Source of the DNA: Lachnospiraceae bacterium UBA3850 | GTDB lineage: Bacteria > Bacillota > Clostridia > Lachnospirales > Lachnospiraceae | DNA length: 60,567 bases | Assembly: GCA_002392655.1 (NCBI GenBank) | Contig: DGHK01000058.1 | Coordinates: 1-60,567, forward strand | Reading direction: 5' to 3' | Part shown: positions 53,233 through 60,567 of the stretch, one piece after another | Numbering within the stretch: the first letter of the stretch is position 1 | Layout: the number at the start of each line of letters is the position of its first letter | The notes under the pieces: generated by a model | Told to the model about the DNA's origin: nothing | The model's input: the letters and a program-made list of their open reading frames with translations, nothing else | Databases searched by the model: none | Translations under genes and position numbers: made by a program

Positions 53233-54519
53233 TTATATAACCTGTACGCCTCCGTATTTTCGTATCCTAAGTACAGCGCAGGCGTTTTCTCCAAATATGC
53301 TATCAAGGGCTTCCTTGTATTCGTTTACCCTTTCCTTTTTCACAAATGCCTGAATAGTACCGGCAAAGCCTCCTCCGTGAACTCTGCAAACTCCGCCGTC
53401 TTCTCCGAGTATCATCTGACTGATGCAAAGAGCGATGGATATATTCTGGTGCTCTGTATCATGTGTTGTATATACATTTTGCAGATATTTATAGGATGAA
53501 TCGCCGGAGGCTTTAACTAAGTGTAGGAAGTCTGATATATTTCCGGTCTTGAGCGCTTCGGTTTCGCCTATGACTCTTTTGTTTTCTTCATAAAAGTGAA
53601 GGGCTCTCAGAACAGCTCTATCACCTAGCTGTTTTCTTAATTCCGGTATATTTTTAATGACCGTATCCTCATCGACATCAATCAGATAATCCTTTCCGAA
53701 GTATCCGGCAAGCTGCTTCATTTCCTTGGGAACTGCGGCATAGTCGTCAGTCAGATCTGCGTGACTTCCCTTTGTATCTGTTATGCAAAGGCTGTATCCT
53801 GCCTTATCTAGATCAAAGTCGATTCTTTCTATAACAGGTTCGGCGTCCGGTGCGTTAAAGTCTATATGGGATAGACTGCCTACGGAGCATGCCATCTGAT
53901 CCATAAGTCCGCATGGCTTTCCGAAGTAGTGATTCTCAGCGTACTGGCCGATACATGCATTTGTAACTGCATCAATAGACATATCGTTATACAGTCCGGA
54001 TATAATACAGCCGATAAGTGTCTCAAAGGCAGCAGAGGAGGATAGTCCGGAACCGCCTATTACGTCGCTTGTTATATAGGCGTTGAAGCCTCCTATCTGA
54101 TAGCCCTTTTCCCTGCATCCGGCTATAACACCCTTTACCAGTGCGAGAGTAGTGCCTTCCTCAGTAGCGGATTTTGACAGTTCATTTATATTTAGTGTTA
54201 TCAGATCGTATCCTTCGGACTTTATGTTAACTAAATCTGAACTGTTTTTTGATGCGACAGCTATGGCATCCAGATTGATAGAGGCGGCGAGTACATGACC
54301 ATGCTGGTGGTCTGTATGATTGCCGCCTACTTCGGTTCTGCCCGGTGCGCTGAAGACAGATAAATCCTCATTATCCGGGAAATAACCCATGAAGGCTGCT
54401 ACTGAATCTGAATACCGCTTTGCCTGTGTTTTCAGCTGGTCTGAGTCCTGATATATATCGAGAAGCTTATCATTTAGTTTTCCATCTTTTATATATTCTA
54501 ATAGTTTTTCAGATAGCAT
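53233..54519 (-). CDS. galK: Galactokinase
   Basis: 428 residues of the GHMP kinase family. The galactokinase signature is GRTEVGGNHTDHQHG (about 60-74), the ATP-binding motif GGSGLSSSAAFE (about 155), and the third motif GGGFAGT near the C-terminus. It phosphorylates galactose at C1. It is the first gene of the galKT operon; an AGGAG site precedes the ATG. Confidence 0.95.
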   Translation of the reverse strand: MLSEKLLEYIKDGKLNDKLLDIYQDSDQLKTQAKRYSDSVAAFMGYFPDNEDLSVFSAPGRTEVGGNHTDHQHGHVLAASINLDAIAVASKNSSDLVNIKSEGYDLITLNINELSKSATEEGTTLALVKGVIAGCREKGYQIGGFNAYITSDVIGGSGLSSSAAFETLIGCIISGLYNDMSIDAVTNACIGQYAENHYFGKPCGLMDQMACSVGSLSHIDFNAPDAEPVIERIDFDLDKAGYSLCITDTKGSHADLTDDYAAVPKEMKQLAGYFGKDYLIDVDEDTVIKNIPELRKQLGDRAVLRALHFYEENKRVIGETEALKTGNISDFLHLVKASGDSSYKYLQNVYTTHDTEHQNISIALCISQMILGEDGGVCRVHGGGFAGTIQAFVKKERVNEYKEALDSIFGENACAVLRIRKYGGVQVI

Positions 54520-54566
54520 AGTAGATCATCTCCTTTTTTTGGAATGTTTGATTATTATCTGATTAT

Positions 54567-54595
54567 AGTGTATTCTAAACTGGAAAGAGCGTCAA
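54567..54595 (-). promoter_or_regulatory. Promoter of galKT
   Basis: On the minus strand TTGACG (54595-54590), 17-bp spacer, TACACT (54572-54567). A TATAAT lies directly after it (54567-54562). Confidence 0.55.
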
Positions 54596-54620
54596 ACGAT
54601 TTGAAGCTTGATTTTGAGTA

Positions 54621-54638
54621 TATTTGACATATTTGACA
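54621..54638. repeat. 9-bp tandem repeat in the galK/phosphatase intergenic region
   Basis: TATTTGACA occurs twice in direct succession. Each copy contains TTGACA, but no -10 box lies at a good distance, so this may be a regulator site rather than a promoter. The rest of the 206-bp gap holds only the galK promoter. Confidence 0.5.
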
Positions 54639-54725
54639 ATCTGTAAATCAATAAATGCTTGCGGCAGATGAGATAAACTTAGATGCGGCTATTTACAGAA
54701 TGTTCGTATAAGAGGAAACAGTTAA

Positions 54726-56570
54726 ATGAAGGGTAAAAGAAAAATACTTTTTCAAATAGGTATAGTTGTTTTTGTGGTGTTTTTTCTGATAATGGTTATG
54801 ACTGAGTATGTAGTTTACAGTCAAAACACAAATATATATTTAACGGCAAAAAATGAAATGATCGATAAGGATTTGGAAACGATAGAGGGAAGCCTCTATA
54901 CTGTAACAACAAATAAGATTATAGAATATATCGCCGGTGATACAAAAAATATAAATGGTGAACTCAGTGATACTGAATATGAATGGCTGTATGACCAGGA
55001 AGAGCTATGGAAAGATCATAAAAATGATGAGGGTAGAAATAGATATGATAGTTTTTTTGAAGGACTGGATGAAGAGCATAAGATAATACTTGCAAAACAT
55101 GATTGCAATCTGCTTGGTACGATGCTTTGGACAAGTGCATATGACAAGGGATATGATGATGTATATATTATAAGACCTGTAAATAGAAAGGAAGCTGTCG
55201 TTATCAGTTATGATTCATTTGCGGAAATAAATGAAAAGTACAAAGAACTGATAAATAATTCTGAAACAGATGCAAGCGAGAGTAGTGCCGGTGATGATTC
55301 GGCGAATGAAGGAAAAAAATCTCAGATAAATAAGAAGTATGAATATGGCCAGATAATTGATTTTGATCTTGATGAAAGAGCTGAGATAGACCATCTGATA
55401 AAGAATAAAAAAAGTGATTCGTCTTTTGAAAAAAGAATAGAACCTGACGGATCTGCATATTATATAGGTTATCATACTGTGTTTAGTGATGGTGAGCTGG
55501 AATATATAGTCTGTGTAGAGTATAACTGGTCTGAAGTGTACTCATCTTTTATTGGAAATGTCACAAAGGGCTTGATCAGAAATACTTTGGTAGGGCTTGG
55601 TTTTTCTGCTACTGTGATACTTCTATGTCTGTTTTTCATTACAGTAAAGCCTTTAAAGCAGGTAAAGGATACCATGGATTTATACATGAGTACTAAAAAC
55701 AGCGAAGATGTAGAAAATAAACTATCGACTTTGAAGAGTAGAAATGAAATAGGTGATCTGGCTGAACATTTTCGTGAGCTTACGAAGGAGATGGACAGAT
55801 ATACAGCAGAGAATGTTGCGCTTGCAGAGGATAAGGCGAGGATAAAAACAGAGCTGAATCTGGCTGCTTCCATACAGGGACAGGCGCTGATAAAAGAGTT
55901 TCCTGATAGTGACTGCTATGAAATATCTGCAAGTATGAATCCGGCGAAGGAAGTTGGCGGAGATTTTTATGATGTGTTTGATATAGACGAGGATCACCTG
56001 GCTCTTGTTATAGGAGATGTATCCGGAAAAGGAGTTCCGGCTGCACTTATGATGATGGCTGGTATAACGCTTATTAGAAGCTTTGCAAATCCCGGTGTTA
56101 AGCCTTCTGAGGTTCTATCCAAGGTTAATGAATCAATTGTCCAAAAGGATTTTGACAAAATGTTTATTACTATATGGATAGGTATCCTTGATAAAAAGAC
56201 GGGAGTGTTAACAACAAGTAATGCGGGACATGAATATCCGGCATTGAAGCAGAGTGATTCATATGAGCTGTACAAGGATCGTCATGGTCTGGTTGCAGGC
56301 GGTATGAAGGGCGTGAAGTACTTTGATCATGAAATACAGCTAAAAGATGGGGATATGGTATTTGTATATACTGATGGTGTCCCTGAAGCTAATAACAGCA
56401 GTAACGAGCTGTTTGGTGATGAAAGAATGCTTGAAGCACTTAACAAGAATGCGGATGCTTCTCCTGATGAAGTACTTGAAAATGTAAAAGCGTCTGTTGA
56501 TACATTTGTAGGAGAGGCAGAGCAGTTTGATGATTTAACAATGCTGTGTATAAAATATCATCAGAGATAA
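54726..56570 (+). CDS. Membrane SpoIIE/RsbU-type PP2C serine phosphatase with HAMP domain
   Basis: 614 residues. TM helices at about 9-30 and 283-305 flank an extracellular sensor region of about 250 residues that includes an acidic Ser/Glu/Asp stretch near 180-200. A HAMP-like linker (about 305-365), a coiled coil, and a PP2C domain (about 385-612) follow; metal-binding Asp residues are seen in EVGGDFYDVF, VIGDVSGKG and EQFDDLTML. Such phosphatases dephosphorylate anti-sigma-factor antagonists in partner-switching pathways. No antagonist or anti-sigma gene is adjacent. Confidence 0.9.
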   Translation: MKGKRKILFQIGIVVFVVFFLIMVMTEYVVYSQNTNIYLTAKNEMIDKDLETIEGSLYTVTTNKIIEYIAGDTKNINGELSDTEYEWLYDQEELWKDHKNDEGRNRYDSFFEGLDEEHKIILAKHDCNLLGTMLWTSAYDKGYDDVYIIRPVNRKEAVVISYDSFAEINEKYKELINNSETDASESSAGDDSANEGKKSQINKKYEYGQIIDFDLDERAEIDHLIKNKKSDSSFEKRIEPDGSAYYIGYHTVFSDGELEYIVCVEYNWSEVYSSFIGNVTKGLIRNTLVGLGFSATVILLCLFFITVKPLKQVKDTMDLYMSTKNSEDVENKLSTLKSRNEIGDLAEHFRELTKEMDRYTAENVALAEDKARIKTELNLAASIQGQALIKEFPDSDCYEISASMNPAKEVGGDFYDVFDIDEDHLALVIGDVSGKGVPAALMMMAGITLIRSFANPGVKPSEVLSKVNESIVQKDFDKMFITIWIGILDKKTGVLTTSNAGHEYPALKQSDSYELYKDRHGLVAGGMKGVKYFDHEIQLKDGDMVFVYTDGVPEANNSSNELFGDERMLEALNKNADASPDEVLENVKASVDTFVGEAEQFDDLTMLCIKYHQR

Positions 56571-56627
56571 AATGAGCAGTAGTACAAAAATCAGATTTTC
56601 AGATAAAAAAAGGAGCGAAGTGAAGCT

Positions 56628-59600
56628 ATGTGGTTAAACCGCCATTTGTATAAAAGAGTAGCGTCAGCCTTTTTATCCGGCTTAATGTTGTTTTCTGCGG
56701 GGCATATCGCTGTATATGCAGATGAAGCAGACAAGACAGAATCCTGTGATGAAGTGATATCCGGCGAATATGTCGAGGGAGAGGCGATTGTAGCCTTTCG
56801 TTCAGATAAAAATCACGAGCTAAGTGAAAAGGAACAGGATACATTTGGAAATAAAATAGAGAAGGAAATAGGAATGGTTGATGATGCATCAGCCATTCTT
56901 GATGTTTCCGGAAATATTATAACACATGTGAAATCAGATACTCTTTCGACGAGTGAGCTAATAGAGAGGCTTGAGGAAAGGGAGGATGTCATATATGCCG
57001 AGCCGAATTATATATCAACGACGGATTCGGTAACTCCCGACTATACCTCCAATCAGTATAACGCTGAAGGAATATATAGTATAGGTGTAGATAAATGGAA
57101 TACCTATAGCTCAAGTATCCCTACACCGGATATAGATACAACCGGTTATGTGGTTGCTGTATGTGATTCGGGTATAGACTATGAAAATGAAGATCTGAAG
57201 AACGTGATGTGGGATGAGGGGCTAAACTATCCGGAGCTTGTTACATTTGGCGGAGGTAAATATGGATATAATGCCTGCCATAATAAGGAAGATGGCGATT
57301 TATACGATACGACAGACCCTTATGATGATGGTTGGGGGCATGGTACACATGTTTCCGGAATAATAGCAGCCGAGTGGAACGGAATCGGTGTAAGCGGAAT
57401 GACCTGCGGCGCAAAGCTGATGGCGGTAAAGATATTTAATAATGTGGGTGAAAATACCTTGGAGGAAACTATCAGAGGATACGAGTATATAATTGCAGCC
57501 AGAAAAGCAGGAGTTAATGTTCGTGTAATAAATAATTCCTGGCATGATAATGTATTCGGACATACTATGGATATCCTTATAAGAGAAGCCGGAGAGCTTG
57601 GAATAGTAAGTGTGTGTGCTGCCGGTAATAAAGAAGAGGATCTTGATAATAAGGATATCATGCAGAGAAACATATATGATAATCCCTACGTGATAATAGT
57701 TGGAGCAAGCGACAAGGAAGGTGAAGCAACAAGCTTCAGTAATTATGGAAAAAGATCGGTTGATGTCTTTGCTCCCGGAGATATGATATTTTCAACAGCT
57801 ATACCGGAAAAGGGAATCATAGATATAAATGATGAACCATACCAAAATGCGGGTATAACTTATCTGGCTGATTATACTGATGCTGCAACAAGTGTGACTG
57901 ATAATAGAGATAATACTGTATTTGGATTTCATAGTCTTTCCGGAGAAAAGAAATGTAATCTGTCAAAGGTAAACCTCCCCGGCGTTGGTGAGGTTTTAAA
58001 GGTAGAACCGGAGGAGGCAGGCGGAACTGTCTGTATAGAATCAGATGAGATAGGGGATATAAGCGATAGTCTTGCTATAGTTGCCGAGATATATACTGAG
58101 AAGGAAGGTGTATATGGTTTATACTGCTGCACTTCAACATATTATGATGATGAAGAGGATGATGGAATAGCTAGTGGTGAGGTTAAAAACGTAAATGGAG
58201 TAGGGAGAATAATGTCTACCTACCCTAAGCTGCTTGATAAGGAAAATGCCAAGCTTGCCCTGGAGTTTTCTTATGATTATTTTGAAAACCCTGAATATGT
58301 CTATATAAAGAAAATACTTGTAGTAAGTCATACTTCTCCTTATCAATACTCAAGCGGTACTTCTCAGGCAACTCCTGCTGTAGCAGGTGAAGTGATAAAT
58401 GTACTTGCTGCATTTCCAAATGACAGCACTGATAAAATAGTGGCAAGAGTAAAGGGAAGTGTTTTAGAAAGAGATGGCTTGAAGGATAAGTGTATCTCCG
58501 GAGGAATTGCCAGACAGGATAAGGCTATCCTTGGAGACACAAAGCCGGTAATTAATAGTGTTTCACAAAACGGAAATGTAATCGAGATAGGTGGTTTCTT
58601 TTTTGGAGATGCAAAGGGCAGTGTAAGAATAGATAGTGCTGAGTATCCGTCGGATAATTGGACTGATACGCTGGTTTCTGTAAGCCTGCCGTCAGACCTT
58701 AAGGCGGACGAGCATAAGTTTGAAATAGAAAGTACTTCCGGTAAAAGTGGCTATAGATATGAAAGAACAGGTGTGCCAAAATCGCTGTATGACCGCCTGC
58801 CGCTTCCCGGAAGAAGTCTGGAAGGAACACCGGGAAAGTATTCGGTAACATCAAATGAGTTCGATGATACATTTTATAATAATGAAATAAAGTCACTGGT
58901 AGGGCTCGACGGAAGTCTTTATGCAATCATTTCCACAAAGAATATGAAAACTGCCATCTATAAATATGATATAGAATTAAAGAGCTGGGAAATGTTATAT
59001 CATGGCGGATATGCAGCATCTGAGGGTGCGTGCACATGGAAAGGGAAACTGCTGTTTTTGGCAAGTGATATATATGGTAATAAAGGGTATACTGCCGTAT
59101 TTGATCCGGAGACAAATGATGTAGCCTATACACTTGCTGATTCAGAGAATCATTTTATTGGCCGGTCTATAGTTAATAGTGGTAAGGGTGTTTTTGCTTA
59201 TGGTGGATGCTTAAAGAAGCATGGCGTGTCGGGCGAACAATCCCTCATTTATATACAAAAGCTTGACGAGTCTTCTATGACATTTAAGGACATAAAAAAC
59301 ACGGGATATATCGATGAGCATTCTGTGCCTGAGTCGGCACCGCTGGTATATGACAAGGATGGTAATTTCTATTCTGTAGGAGGATTGATCGGAGGAATAG
59401 AAACGGATAGAATAATCAAGGTTATTCCATCGGATGATGAGGTAGAGATAGAGCTTATAAGTGAGGGAAAGCCTTTAATCGATAACAGAGGTGAAGCTAC
59501 CGGACTTAAGGTTTCGGCTGCACCGATTGAATCCGGGATAATTCTAAGTGGATGTGTTGCGGTAGACGGTAATAAAAAAATAGTGGCAGATACATTTACC

Positions 59601-60302
59601 GGTTCATATGGAGCTGCTCATTTTGAGCCTACAGATAAGCTGGTGAGTATGTCATCGGTATACAGTATCACATGTACCGCATATCGTGATAAGTATTATG
59701 CTCTTGGGCCGACTAATTATGAAACAGGCAAGCACGTTTTTGCAGCTACTGATGTAAAGACTATACCTCAGCCCGGCGATGTCGTAAGAATAAACTCTTT
59801 CTCAGGAGAAGGTGGTTCGCTGGATAGGGAAGGAATAATAAGAAGTTATGTTGGCGCCGGAGAAATCTTTAAGATAACCCCTGAGGATGATTATAAGGTT
59901 TCATCTATTAAGATAGATGGAGTAGAGCTAAGCGCGGATGAAATACGTAAAATAGCTGAAGCGGGTTACTACGCATTTGAGGATATAAAGGAAGATCATA
60001 AAATCGAGGTGTATTTTGAGAAGGAGAAGACGCCGGATGTTACTCCACCATCTGATCCTGACTCTACGCCGGCACCTGCTCCGGGTCCGGAACCGGGAGA
60101 AGCTCCCGGTGTTAGTCCTACGCCTACAGCTGGCAATACACCTGCTAATTCTTCAGAAAAAGCAAATATAAATAAACCGGTAAATACAGGAGATAATACT
60201 AACCTTGATATCCTTTATGCTCTGATGATTATTTCAGCTATAGGCATGGGTGGCGTGATGCTGCCTATATGCAAACGCTCACATAAGCGCAAGAATAGTT
60301 AA
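56628..60302 (+). CDS. Secreted, wall-anchored subtilisin-like serine protease (S8)
   Basis: 1224 residues. A signal peptide (about 1-31, ending VYADE) and a propeptide (about 45-125) precede the catalytic domain. The triad is Asp180 (AVCDSGID), His238 (GHGTHVSG) and Ser579 (SGTSQATP). An insertion of about 180 residues lies between the FAPGDMIFST strand and the Ser motif. An IPT/TIG-like segment (about 640-700), a Kelch-like beta-propeller region (about 745-1050) and a beta-domain (about 1060-1135) follow. The C-terminus has a Pro-rich spacer, the sorting-like motif KPVNTGD, a TM helix and the basic tail KRSHKRKNS, so sortase anchoring to the cell wall is likely. The substrate is unknown. 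Confidence 0.88.
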   Translation: MWLNRHLYKRVASAFLSGLMLFSAGHIAVYADEADKTESCDEVISGEYVEGEAIVAFRSDKNHELSEKEQDTFGNKIEKEIGMVDDASAILDVSGNIITHVKSDTLSTSELIERLEEREDVIYAEPNYISTTDSVTPDYTSNQYNAEGIYSIGVDKWNTYSSSIPTPDIDTTGYVVAVCDSGIDYENEDLKNVMWDEGLNYPELVTFGGGKYGYNACHNKEDGDLYDTTDPYDDGWGHGTHVSGIIAAEWNGIGVSGMTCGAKLMAVKIFNNVGENTLEETIRGYEYIIAARKAGVNVRVINNSWHDNVFGHTMDILIREAGELGIVSVCAAGNKEEDLDNKDIMQRNIYDNPYVIIVGASDKEGEATSFSNYGKRSVDVFAPGDMIFSTAIPEKGIIDINDEPYQNAGITYLADYTDAATSVTDNRDNTVFGFHSLSGEKKCNLSKVNLPGVGEVLKVEPEEAGGTVCIESDEIGDISDSLAIVAEIYTEKEGVYGLYCCTSTYYDDEEDDGIASGEVKNVNGVGRIMSTYPKLLDKENAKLALEFSYDYFENPEYVYIKKILVVSHTSPYQYSSGTSQATPAVAGEVINVLAAFPNDSTDKIVARVKGSVLERDGLKDKCISGGIARQDKAILGDTKPVINSVSQNGNVIEIGGFFFGDAKGSVRIDSAEYPSDNWTDTLVSVSLPSDLKADEHKFEIESTSGKSGYRYERTGVPKSLYDRLPLPGRSLEGTPGKYSVTSNEFDDTFYNNEIKSLVGLDGSLYAIISTKNMKTAIYKYDIELKSWEMLYHGGYAASEGACTWKGKLLFLASDIYGNKGYTAVFDPETNDVAYTLADSENHFIGRSIVNSGKGVFAYGGCLKKHGVSGEQSLIYIQKLDESSMTFKDIKNTGYIDEHSVPESAPLVYDKDGNFYSVGGLIGGIETDRIIKVIPSDDEVEIELISEGKPLIDNRGEATGLKVSAAPIESGIILSGCVAVDGNKKIVADTFTGSYGAAHFEPTDKLVSMSSVYSITCTAYRDKYYALGPTNYETGKHVFAATDVKTIPQPGDVVRINSFSGEGGSLDREGIIRSYVGAGEIFKITPEDDYKVSSIKIDGVELSADEIRKIAEAGYYAFEDIKEDHKIEVYFEKEKTPDVTPPSDPDSTPAPAPGPEPGEAPGVSPTPTAGNTPANSSEKANINKPVNTGDNTNLDILYALMIISAIGMGGVMLPICKRSHKRKNS

Positions 60303-60481
60303 TCAAGGTAGTAGACTTTCGTTTTGACAGGCTCACCTTTATATACACATGAACAAGAATAGTTTCAAATGATAAGCGAGGTGTGTAAGGAGAAATATTA
60401 TACAACTTATATAGAAATCACTCCTAGAATAAAGAGTTTTTGTTAAAACAAAATAATATAAAAAAAAAGATAAATTTGTTA

Positions 60482-60510
60482 TTGACTTTAAAAATTTAAA
60501 GTAGTATTAT
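60482..60510 (+). promoter_or_regulatory. Strong promoter with A/T-rich UP region, probably of an rRNA operon
   Basis: TTGACT (60482-60487), 17-bp spacer, TATTAT (60505-60510), preceded by about 35 bp of nearly pure A/T (60445-60478) of UP-element type. Confidence 0.75.
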
Positions 60511-60516
60511 ATACAA

Positions 60517-60552
60517 GCTGTCGCGAGAAACGACAGCAACGAACTTTAACAA
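60517..60552 (+). promoter_or_regulatory. boxB-like hairpin and boxA-like sequence: rRNA operon leader
   Basis: A hairpin GCTGTCG / CGACAGC (60517-60537) lies at the transcription start and is followed by CGAACTTTAACAA (60540-60552). The latter matches the rrn antitermination boxA (TGCTCTTTAACAA) at 10 of 13 bases, including the whole 3' half. Hairpin followed by boxA is the order in rRNA leaders. A 16S gene is therefore expected within a few hundred bases after the window. Confidence 0.65.
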
Positions 60553-60567
60553 CAGAATAATGATGAC

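Noticed and set aside
54624..54661. Promoters at the two TTGACA boxes before the phosphatase gene
   Set aside because: No acceptable -10 hexamer is found 16-18 bp downstream of either box.
60420..60450. Terminator after the subtilase gene
   Set aside because: ACTC/GAGT before TTTTTG gives only a 4-bp stem with a long loop, too weak to call.
1..60567. CRISPR arrays, tRNA genes, prophage genes and c-di-GMP riboswitches
   Set aside because: I looked for regularly spaced repeats, tRNA T-arm patterns in the gaps, phage structural genes and GEMM-like motifs upstream of the genes and found none.

Overview
The window (60,567 bp, AT-rich, about 45 genes, mostly on the + strand) looks like chromosome of an anaerobic, plant-polysaccharide-degrading, probably motile member of the Lachnospiraceae, most like Butyrivibrio or a close relative. 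This rests on the circularly permuted GH3 beta-glucosidase, the class-2 galT with galK, many membrane c-di-GMP enzymes, LacI-type sugar sensors without DNA-binding domains, a flagellin lysine methylase and the rpmE-yqhQ-prmC-prfA order. The genus is an inference from gene content.

Layout. 1-552: 3' end of an IS200/IS605-type tnpB with its right-end hairpin, just upstream of the promoter of a GH3 glucosidase (634-3432). 3452-6886: flagellin methylase, rhodanese-TtcA fusion, membrane lipase. 7008-18054: a signalling block (hybrid kinase, REC-GGDEF*-EAL regulator, free HPt protein, second hybrid kinase) followed by the MoxR / DUF58 / transglutaminase triad and a stub of an iron-containing alcohol dehydrogenase. 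18306-27764: SDR protein, active diguanylate cyclase overlapping an MscS-like membrane protein, HTH-less LacI-type sensor, Na/Pi cotransporter with a Lys/Glu repeat tail, membrane GGDEF*-EAL protein. 27837-33525: DHH phosphoesterase, dtd, LCP enzyme; then, on the minus strand, a trpB2-like gene and an SNF transporter. 33711-45085: sugar ABC importer behind a strong promoter with an inverted-repeat operator, patatin, SGNH acetylesterase, a 1115-residue LacI-sensor/EAL/beta-helix protein, mntP and cardiolipin synthase. 45086-50428: a gene-free, highly structured leader, then rpmE, yqhQ-like, prmC, prfA and an ABC exporter. 50516-54519: two small membrane proteins and galK-galT (minus). 54726-60302: a SpoIIE-type phosphatase and a wall-anchored subtilase. 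60440-60567: a promoter and boxB/boxA-like leader typical of an rRNA operon that should begin just outside the window.

How it works together. The theme is sensing coupled to cyclic-di-GMP. There is one intact cyclase (GGDEF with an RxxD inhibitory site) and three EAL proteins, two with degenerate GGDEF domains. The 7008-13873 block contains all parts of a His-Asp-His-Asp phosphorelay that could end in c-di-GMP hydrolysis. The 39511-42858 protein fuses a cytoplasmic sugar-binding-type sensor and EAL domain to a beta-helix and is translationally coupled to a carbohydrate acetylesterase. These two are my main candidates for an undescribed system. Carbohydrate uptake and use (GH3, esterase, ABC importer, Leloir genes) form the metabolic background.
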